Below are positions 32,347 through 41,386 of a stretch of DNA of 42,429 bases, one piece after another. The notes below the pieces were generated by a model. That model made no database searches. It saw only the letters and a program-made list of their open reading frames with translations, and was not told where the DNA came from. Numbering within the stretch: the stretch's first letter is position 1; every line of letters begins with the position of its first letter. Made by a program: the position numbers and the translations under genes. Source of the stretch: Synechococcales cyanobacterium PMM_0072 (GTDB lineage: Bacteria; Cyanobacteriota; Cyanobacteriia; Cyanobacteriales; Chamaesiphonaceae); the NCBI GenBank assembly GCA_949127675.1, contig CASBPY010000248.1:1-42429 (forward strand). Direction: 5' to 3'.

Positions 32347-33744
32347 CTAATTTAAAAAGTGTTTCTCAACGATCGATACCAGATATTCTGTCCAATGCTT
32401 AGTCACTTCCATTGTCTCAGCTTCAACCATCACTCGAATCAAGGGTTCCGTACCAGAAGCGCGGACTAATACCCGCCCAGTATCGCCCATCGCTGCTTCA
32501 GCTTGAATAATCCCATCCTGCAATGGTTGGCATTGATCCCAGTTTAACCGAGCTTCCCGATCGTCAACGCGAATATTGTGCAGAATTTGGGGATAGGTTT
32601 GAAAACTACCATCGACCAGATCCGCCAGAGATTTACCTGACTGCTGGACGATCGCCGCTACATGCAATGCTGTCAGGATACCATCCCCACTGACGCTATG
32701 CTGGGGGGAGAGAATATGTCCCGACTGTTCACCGCCTAACATCGCACCACTGCTAGCCATCTCTGCTTGAACATATTGGTCGCCTACTGCTGTTCGGACA
32801 ACTTTACCGCCCAATGCTTGCCAAGCCCGTTCAAAGCCGAGATTTGCCATGACTGTCGTAATAATTTCATCCTTTGGCAATAGTCCCTGTTTACTAAGAT
32901 ATTGACCCCAGAAGTAGAGAATATAATCACCGTCTACTTTACGCCCGCGATTGTCTACTGCCAAAACTCGATCGGCATCCCCGTCAAAGGCAAAGCCCAG
33001 ATCCGCTTGATGCGTAACCACTGCTTCTTGTAGTAATCCCATATGGGTAGAACCGCAATTGACATTGATTCGATCGCCATCAGCTTCTTCATGCAGGCAC
33101 GTCACTTCAGCCCCTAAATTTTTAAAAACCGCTGGAGCTACTTGTACCGATGCACCTGCGGCTAAATCGAGGACGATCTTCATCCCTGCCAAGCTAGTAC
33201 CTGGAGTGAGAGATTCCTGCATCGCTTCCACATATTGAGTGATTAATTCCGGCGTGAAGTAGAGATGACCCCATTTTTCTGGTTCGACGATCGATCCAGA
33301 CTGCCCCCGAATTCCCGCTTCGATCGCTACCTGCAAGTCCTTAGACAACTTTGTACCATTTGCACCAAAAAACTTAATTCCATTATCCTCAGGCGGATTG
33401 TGGCTGGCAGAAATCATCACACCACCGATCGCATCGCTAGTCGCAGTCAGATGGGCAACCCCAGGCGTAGGACACAAGCCCAAATTCCACACTTCAATTC
33501 CGGCTGAAGTAATCCCCGCCGCCAAAGCACTAGCAAGCATATCACTAGAATTGCGTGAATCTTGCCCGATAATAATCGGCCCGACATCCGCAGCAGCCTC
33601 TCGCAAGACCATTCCCGCCCAGTAGCCCACTTGGAGAGCTAGATTAGCGGTGAGGATATCTCCCACCCGCCCCCGAATGCCATCGGTACCAAATAGGGCT
33701 GAATTGGGCAGATTGAGACTGTTGATAGGTGAGGATGTAGTCAT
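32347..33744 (-). CDS. glmM: Phosphoglucosamine mutase
   Basis: 465 residues. Converts glucosamine-6-phosphate to glucosamine-1-phosphate for UDP-GlcNAc, hence peptidoglycan and LPS. Sequence signatures: LFGTDGIRG at the start, active-site phosphoserine S114 in [18 protein letters not shown], metal-binding DGDADR, GGEQSGH, and C-terminal phosphate-binding [16 protein letters not shown]. The GlmM wording (FGTDGIRG and SASHNPP) rules out phosphomannomutase as the best guess. Slightly longer than the usual 445. Upstream gene of the kinase on the same strand but separated by repeats. Confidence 0.95.
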   Translation of the reverse strand: MTTSSPINSLNLPNSALFGTDGIRGRVGDILTANLALQVGYWAGMVLREAAADVGPIIIGQDSRNSSDMLASALAAGITSAGIEVWNLGLCPTPGVAHLTATSDAIGGVMISASHNPPEDNGIKFFGANGTKLSKDLQVAIEAGIRGQSGSIVEPEKWGHLYFTPELITQYVEAMQESLTPGTSLAGMKIVLDLAAGASVQVAPAVFKNLGAEVTCLHEEADGDRINVNCGSTHMGLLQEAVVTHQADLGFAFDGDADRVLAVDNRGRKVDGDYILYFWGQYLSKQGLLPKDEIITTVMANLGFERAWQALGGKVVRTAVGDQYVQAEMASSGAMLGGEQSGHILSPQHSVSGDGILTALHVAAIVQQSGKSLADLVDGSFQTYPQILHNIRVDDREARLNWDQCQPLQDGIIQAEAAMGDTGRVLVRASGTEPLIRVMVEAETMEVTKHWTEYLVSIVEKHFLN

Positions 33745-33985
33745 AAATACGGTGGAGGGAAATTTAGGAGTCGCTTGGTCATCATATTACTGACCGTGGC
33801 AATACTCAAGATCGATCGGTGTCTTTTGGACTGATTGCTCAGTCGTAATGCTGTTCAGATCTTACTGTTTGCACAAGTTAAGATCATTCTTCAGGAATAA
33901 TCGATCGATCCGTGGTAGCTATATTTAAGGTGAATGGAATTCCATCCCCTCGAAAGAATTTATTTTTGTGTGTGAGGCACAAGCA

Positions 33986-34732
33986 ATGGAAAGCACTAGA
34001 ACTGGCTCTCGGTTTCCTGAATTATTTGCTGGATTGGCTTTACTATCGGCAGCTCTAATTGCTAGCTCATTTTTATGGGCGGGGGCAATTCGGAATATCA
34101 AACGAGTAGACGATGGATTATTAATTACTGGCTCGGCGAAACGACCAATCAAGTCAGACTATATTGTGTGGAAGGTCGCTATTACTAGCCAACAGCCAAC
34201 TGTTCAGGCAGCATACAAAGAACTCAATAGTAGAACGGAGCGAGTTCAGCAGTATCTGAAAGAGGCAAAAGTTGCCGACTCAGAAATTTCGCTGAGTTCA
34301 CTAGAAACAGTAGCAATTCCTGAACTAGTTAAAGAACGAGAAACAGGTAAAATACTTGGTTACAAACTCAGCCAGCGGTTAGAGATTCGATCGAATCAAG
34401 TTGAGCGTTATGCCAAATTATCACGGCAAATTAACGAACTGATCAATGAAGGCATCCCCCTCACTTCCGAGCCACCAGAATATCTCTACAACGAACTCAG
34501 CAAACTGCGGATTGAGATGATCGCCGAAGCCACCAAAGATGCCAAAGCTAGAGCCGAATCGATCGCTAAAAGTACTGGAAATAGGGTTGGTGGGGTGCGG
34601 AGTGCGGATACTGGGGTATTCCAAATCACCGAGCGCAATTCAACTGCGGTGAGTAATGGTGGTAGCTATGATACCAGTTCGATCGACAAGGATATCACCG
34701 CAGTAGTTTCAGTTAAATTTGGGATTGAGTAG
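33986..34732 (+). CDS. SIMPL (DUF541) domain protein, exported or membrane-anchored
   Basis: 248 residues from ATG 33986 (GAGG nine bases upstream); a GTG at 33968 is a longer option. Single N-terminal hydrophobic segment LFAGLALLSAALIASSFLWAG as anchor or signal. The SIMPL domain follows: GLLITGSAKRPIKSDYIVWK, then QRLEIRSNQVERYAKLSRQI and the end DITAVVSVKFGIE. The family sits in envelopes of many bacteria and its biochemical role is not settled. Followed by a perfect hairpin at 34757-34794. Confidence 0.88.
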   Translation: MESTRTGSRFPELFAGLALLSAALIASSFLWAGAIRNIKRVDDGLLITGSAKRPIKSDYIVWKVAITSQQPTVQAAYKELNSRTERVQQYLKEAKVADSEISLSSLETVAIPELVKERETGKILGYKLSQRLEIRSNQVERYAKLSRQINELINEGIPLTSEPPEYLYNELSKLRIEMIAEATKDAKARAESIAKSTGNRVGGVRSADTGVFQITERNSTAVSNGGSYDTSSIDKDITAVVSVKFGIE

Positions 34733-34756
34733 AATTAGCCCTACCTAATTTTACTG

Positions 34757-34794
34757 CGATAGCCAGTTCCAGAAACAATCTCAACTGGCTATCG
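34757..34794 (+). terminator. 12-base stem-loop after the SIMPL gene
   Basis: CGATAGCCAGTT (34757-34768) pairs perfectly with AACTGGCTATCG (34783-34794) over a 14-base loop. No long U-run follows, but the position 25 bases after the stop fits termination of the SIMPL transcript. Confidence 0.6.
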
Positions 34795-34888
34795 TCTGAA
34801 ATAAAGACTAGACAGATTAAAATTACTCATCTGTCTGGATCTCAATCTTTTTATCAAATTATCAAACTGAAGCTCAGGAGCACTAACG

Positions 34889-35266
34889 ATGCAACTTAAA
34901 TCAATCTGTGGCTCGATCTTCGCCGTCCTCGTGGCAATCCAAGTCACCCCCGCTTCCGCTCAATTAGTACCGGAACCTTGGGTTACAGTAGGTTCCAAAG
35001 ATAGTGATGTCACCTATGGGGCTGGTGTGAGATTTTTCGATCTTGGAGCTGAAATCGGTACTGGGCCAAAAGGTGTCACAGGTGTTGACGCACTCAAGTT
35101 TTTTAGCTTCCCCTTTGTGGCTCCCTACGCTGGTTTAGGACTTTATGGCGACAAAGGTGTTGCTTACTCTGGTGGCGTTCACTTTACCCCACCTGGCAAT
35201 ATGTTTTATGGCGTTGGCTATCACTCCATTCGCGGGATCAATGGTCAATTAGGGATCAAATTTTAG
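34889..35266 (+). CDS. Small secreted, beta-rich protein of unknown function
   Basis: 125 residues with a clear signal peptide (MQLKSICGSIFAVLVAIQVTPASA | QL, predicted cleavage after ASA). A mature part of about 100 residues is rich in Gly and aromatic residues with alternating strands (VTYGAGVRFFDLGAEIGTG, APYAGLGLYGD, MFYGVGYHSIRG), and ends in IKF, resembling the C-terminal aromatic end of outer-membrane beta-barrels. Too small for a full classical barrel, so a small barrel or envelope lattice is possible. Ribosome site AGGAG at eight to nine bases. No homologue recognised. Confidence 0.7.
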   Translation: MQLKSICGSIFAVLVAIQVTPASAQLVPEPWVTVGSKDSDVTYGAGVRFFDLGAEIGTGPKGVTGVDALKFFSFPFVAPYAGLGLYGDKGVAYSGGVHFTPPGNMFYGVGYHSIRGINGQLGIKF

Positions 35267-35302
35267 ATCCTAGTTAGAATTAGAGTGTTAATTGGGTCTA
35301 AT

Positions 35303-35330
35303 CCCAACTCCCAACTCCCAACTCCCAACT
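35303..35330 (+). repeat. Tandem heptamer repeat, four CCCAACT units
   Basis: Exactly four CCCAACT copies, ending one base before the methyltransferase ATG at 35332 and thereby taking the place of a ribosome site. Heptamers of this kind (short tandemly repeated repetitive sequences) are known in cyanobacteria. Confidence 0.9.
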
Positions 35331-35331
35331 C

Positions 35332-35979
35332 ATGACCCTCACTTCCCAACAACGCCGCAAATTAGACAGTGGTAACGATCGAGAGTTTTATGGAGTCCCT
35401 CGATTTGTTACCCATGTGGATAGCGGCTTTATCGATCGATTAACCAATTTATATCACGATAGACTTACGCCGAATACGCGGATCTTTGACATGATGAGTA
35501 GTTGGGTATCCCATCTGCCTGATGATATCCAGTTCGAGCATGTTCACGGGCATGGTTTGAATGCCGAAGAACTCGCTAAAAATCCGCGACTAGATGAATA
35601 CTTTGTCCAGAATCTCAATCAAGATCAGCAGTTACCCCTTGCTGATGCCAGCATTGATGCCGTCTTAAATACTGTCTCTGTCCAATATCTTCAATATCCC
35701 GAAGCAATTTTTGCAGAAATTCACCGGATTCTCAAACCAAATGGAATTGCAATTTTTAGTTTCTCCAATCGAATGTTTTATCACAAAGCGATCGAGATTT
35801 GGCGCGATGGCAGTGAGACCTGTCGAGTAGAATTAGTCAAAGGTTATTTCCAATCTGTCCCAGGGTTTAGTCAGCCTGAATCGATCGTTCATGTCAGTCA
35901 AGTACCTGATTTCCTACGGATGATTGGTGTCCCTGGTGGCGATCCTTTTTATGCCGTAATTGCCCAGAAAATTGGTTAG
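35332..35979 (+). CDS. SAM-dependent methyltransferase, class I
   Basis: 215 residues. Blocks seen: RFVTHVDSGFIDRLTNLY, RIFDMMSSWVSHLPDD (glycine-poor motif I variant), NLNQDQQLPLADASIDAVLN (the acidic and post-motif region), SVQYLQYPEAIFAEIHRILKP, and FSFSNRMFYHKAIEIWRD. Family also found in plants and cyanobacteria. The substrate is not clear. The start codon is right after a heptamer repeat, so initiation may be leaderless or unusual; no other start is obvious upstream. Confidence 0.85.
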   Translation: MTLTSQQRRKLDSGNDREFYGVPRFVTHVDSGFIDRLTNLYHDRLTPNTRIFDMMSSWVSHLPDDIQFEHVHGHGLNAEELAKNPRLDEYFVQNLNQDQQLPLADASIDAVLNTVSVQYLQYPEAIFAEIHRILKPNGIAIFSFSNRMFYHKAIEIWRDGSETCRVELVKGYFQSVPGFSQPESIVHVSQVPDFLRMIGVPGGDPFYAVIAQKIG

Positions 35980-36129
35980 CACATTTAATTTTATGGCAGT
36001 AAAGCTAACTTTATAGAAGTATCCCTATCTTTTTCTAGCGACCAAATCTCAATCTCATTTTAGCTGATATTGCTTATTTCTATAATCAATATCAGTAAAA
36101 GGTTTAAAGTATGACTCCATACCAAAAAG

Positions 36130-37072
36130 TTACTCTAAACTTTCAAACTGTAGCCGTTTAGTTGACCACAATTGATCGGCAATGCTTTGATATAGCCCAA
36201 AACGTTGCTCAAAGTCTGCCTTCTTAAAAGCTGAATGAGACTGAAATTGTACGCCCGTTCGTTGAATCATTTTCTTGAATCCAGGGTTATTTTGATAACA
36301 AGTGGGATGCAGCGATTTCGCCAAACTTCAGTAACCATTGTTTGATACATTTATCCGCTTCTCCTCGTTTACCAACATCGTCAATATTGGCAAGTAAATA
36401 ACCTTTCAACATATCTGTTGCTGACAACGATAAACCACGATCGTTCATCGTCTCAAAGATGGTATATGCATCCTCATCAGAATAGGCGGTGATTTCAACA
36501 ATATGAACCTTATCTTTCAGCCAGTCGATAAAATAAGGCAAAGCTTTGTCTTTCAACTCATCGGGAAAATATTCCTCAACATCTTGATACCGCCCCATTA
36601 AATTAGCCACTGATTCTGGCTTTCCGATAGGATCGAATGGCTGCCCATTAAAAAGTGACTCCATACAGTCATTTCGTTCCAAGACGTTCAAATTAAAAGA
36701 TTTCTCGCCGAATGATTCTGCAAAAATCAAATCCTCAATTTTGGACAGATCATTACGCCCTTTCTGTAAATTGTTTAAATAAACTAATAGTAAAGTCAGC
36801 GAAGTAAGCCGCTGTTGACCATCAACAACCATTCGGAGCGTGTCACGCTGACTAATAATAATGGAACCGAGGAAGTAGTATCCATACTGAATAACCTCTT
36901 TTCTGGGATGATTTGGATCGTAATCTTCTCGAAAGCGTCCTGTCAGATCGTTAACCAATTCAGCAATCTGCTTGGATTGCCATTTATACTCTCGTTGGTA
37001 ATAATCAATGCCATATTTTGCCCCACTCAACAGTTCTCGAACAGTTCGTGTCTTACCTTGAATTTCTTGCAT
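36130..37072 (-). pseudogene. DUF262/DUF1524 (GmrSD-like) gene with internal deletion
   Basis: 36287-37072 encodes an intact N-terminal 261 residues of the DUF262 domain: YYQREYKWQSKQIAELVNDL, MVVDGQQRLTSLTLLLVYL (the DGQQR motif) and IFETMNDRGLSLSATDMLKGYLL. It then stops at HLLSK after only the first part of the linker. In another frame, 36130-36324, the C-terminal tail of the same family follows: LHPTCYQNNPGFKKMIQ and FEQRFGLYQSIADQLW. The HNH/DUF1524 catalytic region that normally lies between is missing. The simplest reading is a large internal deletion with frameshift. Intact members act as modification-dependent restriction or defence nucleases. Confidence 0.7.
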
Positions 37073-37170
37073 GACCTCATTTCCTCACAACTAGTTAAAG
37101 ACAGAGGCAAAACCGATTTAATATTTTTGATAATCTTGTCTCTCTGTTATTATTCCCTCATAAATCCAAA

Positions 37171-37474
37171 CATGTTCTTGTCCTTGTTATTGTATTTTGA
37201 CCGACACTTCACCGAACAGATCGTCAGTAGTCAAGAACCGCTGGTTTGGGTATTTCCGACTGGTACAGAGATTAGACTGGCACTAACTCCCCTCTATCCA
37301 TCCGTACCACTTACAGCTAGCTTAGATCCCCAGCTATATGAGTTATTAGAGCTGGTAGATGCCGTCCTTGTCGGGCGGATTCGCGAGCAACAATATTGTC
37401 CTGCAAGAACGATTGGGGGCGACACCGTGAGCGATAACCCAATTTCTCAAATCAGCCCATGCGAATTGGCATAA
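37171..37474 (+). CDS. Small hypothetical protein, about 100 residues
   Basis: ATG 37171 opens [20 protein letters not shown], then [20 protein letters not shown], then [20 protein letters not shown] and a polar tail. It is the best frame in the 374-base gap between the DUF262 relic and folD. The regular mixture of hydrophobic and charged residues looks like a real protein. The last 28 bases overlap the 3' end of folD convergently. No recognised family and no clear ribosome site, so it may be a gene, a fragment or chance. Confidence 0.35.
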
Positions 37475-38331
37475 CTCCAAACCGTATTTTCCAATAACAT
37501 CGTCACTGTCATCGCCCCTACCCCTCCAGGTACAGGTGTAATCCAACTCGCCACATCCTTCACCGAGTCAAAATCTACATCCCCAACCAATCGCGACTTA
37601 CCAGTACTGGGATCTTCGATCCGATTGATCCCGACATCAATTACCACCGCCCCGGGCTTAACCATTGTGGCAGTAATCATCTGCGTCCGCCCTACCGCTG
37701 CCACCAAGATATCTGCTTCCCTACAAACAGCGGCAATGTCAGGCGTGCGAGAATGAGCGATCGTTACTGTAGCATCAGCCGCTAACAACATCAAAGCCAG
37801 CGGCTTGCCAACTAAAATACTCCGCCCCACCACTACTGCGTGTTTGCCGCGCACATCAAGCTGATATTCCGCCAATAGCCGCATTACGCCCCCAGGGGTG
37901 CAACTTTGGAGTCCAGGCTCTCCCCGCACCAGTCGCCCTAAATTGAGTGCATGTAGACCATCTACGTCCTTGTGCGGCGCGATCTCATGTAATAGTGCCA
38001 CCGAATCAAACCCATCTGGCAACGGTAATTGGACTAAGATCCCATCGACTCGATCGTCAGCATTTAATTCATGGATGATTTCTGTCAATTTTTCCTGGCT
38101 CACACTAGCCGGAAAGTGTTGCCCAAAAGACCTCACCCCCACCTTCGCACAAGCTCGCTCCTTACCCCCGACATAAGCAGCACTCGCTGGATTATCCCCC
38201 ACCATCAGTACCGCCAATCCAGGTGGGCGACCAATTTGTGGTTCCAATTTGCCAATTTGCTGTTGCAGCGCATCCTGCATCTTCACAGCCAAAGCTTTAC
38301 CATCGAGAATCTGACCAGTATTTGTGCTCAT
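37447..38331 (-). CDS. folD: Bifunctional methylene-THF dehydrogenase / methenyl-THF cyclohydrolase
   Basis: 294 residues. Interconverts 5,10-methylene- and 10-formyl-tetrahydrofolate in one-carbon metabolism. Signatures: [18 protein letters not shown] (catalytic Y and K), [57 protein letters not shown] (NADP loop), and [15 protein letters not shown]. Complete and of usual length. Independent of its neighbours, opposite in strand to the glycosyltransferase. Confidence 0.97.
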   Translation of the reverse strand: MSTNTGQILDGKALAVKMQDALQQQIGKLEPQIGRPPGLAVLMVGDNPASAAYVGGKERACAKVGVRSFGQHFPASVSQEKLTEIIHELNADDRVDGILVQLPLPDGFDSVALLHEIAPHKDVDGLHALNLGRLVRGEPGLQSCTPGGVMRLLAEYQLDVRGKHAVVVGRSILVGKPLALMLLAADATVTIAHSRTPDIAAVCREADILVAAVGRTQMITATMVKPGAVVIDVGINRIEDPSTGKSRLVGDVDFDSVKDVASWITPVPGGVGAMTVTMLLENTVWSYANSHGLI

Positions 38332-38427
38332 AGTTATCTAAAAATTGAGGATATATTGCGTCAAATGGATCTTTAACTTTTCGATTTTCGTACTTTACGC
38401 TTGGAACTAACAGCACCCTGAAATCTC

Positions 38428-39591
38428 ATGAAACTTACATTAGTTAGTTCTTCCCTGAATGTTGGTGGCGCAGAGCGAGTCATCTCAACTATGGCAAACT
38501 ATTGGGCTGCCAAAGGTTGGCAGATTACAATTCTTACTTTTGATGATGGTGCCGAACTACCATTTTACGATCTCGATCGCCGAATCGATCTACATCCATT
38601 GGGAATTAGAAGTCCAGATGGCTTCAAATTTTCGGTGTCTTCAGTGACATACAATCTCCGCCGGATTCAAGTCCTCAAGCAAGCAATTGTTGCCAGTCAA
38701 CCCGATCTGGTGATTAGCTTTGTCAACACCACCAACATTATGACACTTCTGGCTTGTCGGGGGCTGAAGGTCAAAACGATCGTCAGTGAGCATGTCCATC
38801 CAACTTTTGGTCAACTGAATAAAGCTACTCAACTACTGCAACAGTTAACTTATCGGCAAGCAGATCTAGTCACAGTCCAAACTCATGCGGCACTGTCTTT
38901 TTTCCCGCTTGATCGATCCAAAACTTTTGTGATTCCTAATCCAGTTATTTTACCAAAATCAGAGCCAATTCAATCTCAATTGTATACCGACGATCGACAT
39001 TTACTGGCGATCGGTAAGTTGATTCCCGAAAAAGGTTTCGATCTAGCAATTAAAGCTTTTGCTCAAGTTGCTGAGAAATATCCTGAGTGGACTTTGACAA
39101 TTTTAGGCGAGGGTGAAATGCGATCTGAACTGGAAGATTTATGCGTGGATCTAGAGTTATCAGATCGGGTATTTATGCCAGGAGTTGTCAAAAATATCGA
39201 TGCTCATTTGCGAAAAGCTGATATCTTTATCCTCCCTTCACGGTTTGAAGGCTTTCCCGTGACCCTGTGCGAAGCGATGGCTTGTGGTGTACCTGTAATT
39301 GCTAGCAATTGTTTGAGTGGTCCTCGTGAAATCGTCCATGATGGCATCGACGGTATGTTGGTAAAACCGGAAAGTGTGAGTGCTTTAGTGATCGGATTGA
39401 GCCAGTTAATGTCCAATCCTGGCAAGCGTCAATATTTCTCACACCACGCGCCACAAGTCCTCGACAGGTTTGGGGTTGAACCAGTAATGGCAATTTGGCA
39501 AAGAGCGATTAGACAGGTATTGCAACCAAATCTAAGTAAGCCAATTAAACGGAAACGACACATAATTCTGGGTGGATTAGTAGCAAAGTAA
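38428..39591 (+). CDS. Glycosyltransferase family 4 protein
   Basis: 387 residues, GT-B fold. N-terminal NVGGAERVISTMANYW, C-terminal donor site LLAIGKLIPEKGFDLAIKAF and LPSRFEGFPVTLCEAMACG with the E274-x7-E282 motif, then DGIDGMLVKPESV. It resembles amylovoran/capsular galactosyltransferases of the AmsD group, so a role in exopolysaccharide or LPS assembly is likely. No partner genes of a polysaccharide cluster are adjacent. Convergent with the M20 hydrolase gene, six bases apart. Confidence 0.9.
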   Translation: MKLTLVSSSLNVGGAERVISTMANYWAAKGWQITILTFDDGAELPFYDLDRRIDLHPLGIRSPDGFKFSVSSVTYNLRRIQVLKQAIVASQPDLVISFVNTTNIMTLLACRGLKVKTIVSEHVHPTFGQLNKATQLLQQLTYRQADLVTVQTHAALSFFPLDRSKTFVIPNPVILPKSEPIQSQLYTDDRHLLAIGKLIPEKGFDLAIKAFAQVAEKYPEWTLTILGEGEMRSELEDLCVDLELSDRVFMPGVVKNIDAHLRKADIFILPSRFEGFPVTLCEAMACGVPVIASNCLSGPREIVHDGIDGMLVKPESVSALVIGLSQLMSNPGKRQYFSHHAPQVLDRFGVEPVMAIWQRAIRQVLQPNLSKPIKRKRHIILGGLVAK

Positions 39592-39597
39592 ATCGGC

Positions 39598-40818
39598 TTA
39601 GGTGCAGTACTTTTCGACACAACGAATAAACATTTCTACCCCTGTAGCTAGAGCCGTTTCATCAAAGTCAAAGCGTGGATGATGATGGGGATATGCCAAC
39701 GATCGATCTGGATTAGCAGAACCGACAAAGAAGTAACATCCAGGTACTTGTTCTAGGAAAAAAGACATATCTTCTCCGCCCATTGTCTGACATTCAGGTA
39801 CAATCCCTAGTGGTGTCTCGACTAAATCAACTGCAACCGATCGAACCAATTCAGTAATTTTTTGATCGTTAATTACAGGTGGGTAAAATTTGACATAATC
39901 TAGCTTGTAAGTTGCCCCGTATGCTGCACAAATTCCGGAGACAATTCCTTCAATTCGTTGATGGAAGAAATCTGCTAAATTAGGATTAAAGTATCTAACT
40001 GTCCCCGCCAAACTAGCAGTATCAGCAATCACATTCTTAGCAGTTCCAGCATTAAATTGCCCGACAGTAACTACCGCCGAATCGATCGGATTGACATTGC
40101 GTGAGACGATCGTTTGTAGTGCTGTCACAATCTGGCTGGCTAAAACAATTGAATCCACCGTCTGATGAGGCATCGCGCCATGTCCGCCCTTGCCCTGAAT
40201 CGTTAGACTAAATCTCTCTACCGCCGCCATCAACGCGCCACTTCGCACCCCAATTGTCCCCAGTGGTAAATTATTCCACAGATGTAGCCCGATGATCGCA
40301 TCCACCTCTGGATTTTTGAGCACTCCCGCCTCAATCATCGGTTTGGCACCTCCAGGCCCTTCCTCCGCAGGCTGGAAGATGATTTTGACTGTCCCCGCAA
40401 AGTCATCCCGATGCTGGGATAGATAGTAAGCCGTGATTAGGGCGATCGAAGTATGTCCATCGTGTCCACAAGCGTGCATGATCCCAGGATGTTGGGACTT
40501 ATAGGGCACATCATTAGCTTCCTGAATCGGCAATGCATCCATATCCGCCCGAATCGCCAGTGTGCGAAACCGCGTACTAGCTTTCCGCCCCTCAATCGTT
40601 GCCACAATCCCAGTTTCGGCAATACCCGTCTGATGAGAGATACCCCATTCCGTCAGTTTACTAGCAATCCTCGCCGCAGTGATTTGTTCTTTAAATCCCA
40701 GTTCTGGCTGTTGATGGATCTGTCGTCTCAAGGCAACTAGATCGGGCTGCAAGGCTTGAATACTCGATCGAATCTTGTCAGGATTAATTGGCTGAGTGGG
40801 CGCGTTGGTGGCAAACAT
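39598..40818 (-). CDS. M20 family amidohydrolase (hippurate/IAA-amino acid hydrolase type)
   Basis: 406 residues. Metal site motifs IHQQPELGFKE, MHACGHDGHTS, FQPAEEGPGGAKPMIEAG (catalytic glutamate pair) and GLHLWNNLPLGTIG, the dimerisation domain GKGGHGAMPHQTVDS, and C-terminal MGGEDMSFFLEQVPG. The order is that of N-acyl amino acid amidohydrolases such as hippurate hydrolase or auxin-conjugate hydrolase; a peptidase role is less likely. Start ATG 40818 with no strong ribosome site; the alternative lies downstream. Confidence 0.92.
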   Translation of the reverse strand: MFATNAPTQPINPDKIRSSIQALQPDLVALRRQIHQQPELGFKEQITAARIASKLTEWGISHQTGIAETGIVATIEGRKASTRFRTLAIRADMDALPIQEANDVPYKSQHPGIMHACGHDGHTSIALITAYYLSQHRDDFAGTVKIIFQPAEEGPGGAKPMIEAGVLKNPEVDAIIGLHLWNNLPLGTIGVRSGALMAAVERFSLTIQGKGGHGAMPHQTVDSIVLASQIVTALQTIVSRNVNPIDSAVVTVGQFNAGTAKNVIADTASLAGTVRYFNPNLADFFHQRIEGIVSGICAAYGATYKLDYVKFYPPVINDQKITELVRSVAVDLVETPLGIVPECQTMGGEDMSFFLEQVPGCYFFVGSANPDRSLAYPHHHPRFDFDETALATGVEMFIRCVEKYCT

Positions 40819-41386
40819 TAGGCTTTGGGTTTTAGGTTTTGGGGCTAGGAGTTCTAGTGCCCCATGATTAAAATTACTGACTACTTACGCCTTATCTTAA
40901 CGTTGCAGCTAGTTAGTCAACCAGATCTACTCAAGATCAAAACGACAAAATCACTGCAAGAAGTGCTGATTTCCGATTAAGTAGCGTTTTATTGGCACTC
41001 GTAACCAAATTTTCGATATAATAAGCTCAGGCAAAGCCTACATTAACGCAAAATATCTCCCAGCGTGAGATAAGACCAAGTTTTTAGCATAATTTGCTTA
41101 ACTAACCAAAATATTAAAAGCTCATGTATTTATTCAGTTGGCATCGATTTAAAATCTAGCAAGCTCTGTCCAGTTGAGGACAATAGATCGGTCGATGCTT
41201 ACTCCTTCCCCCGCTAAAGTTACTTAAATATACCGAACAATCTCACTAACATTGGCGTAGCTACTCATACAGAGCATCGCTGCAACTGGTATTCAAGGAT
41301 AAACGCTAAATTGGCGAGTAAGCTCTAGGTCGATCGGCAGATTTCCTTAATTAGTATTCAATATCACTATTTTCAGATCTCCAACC
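40819..41386. other. Long spacer upstream of the DAHP synthase gene
   Basis: 568 bases with no supported gene. A -35/-10 pair is possible at TTGGCA (40992-40997) and TATAAT (41017-41022), with 19 bases between, which would give a leader of about 360 bases. Inside it are short stems such as AGGC-AAA-GCCT (41029-41039) and TGTCC/GGACA near 41170-41185. Whether it is a regulatory leader, a small RNA or spacer is open. Confidence 0.45.

Noticed and set aside
36815-37170. Upstream extension of the small frame at 37171 into the DUF262 gene
   Set aside because: This part is the antisense of conserved DUF262 codons; only the part after 37171 is independent.
41195-41225. ACTCCTTCCCCC resembling the unpaired core of a Yfr-type small RNA
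   Set aside because: The known core words differ and flanking stems are missing.
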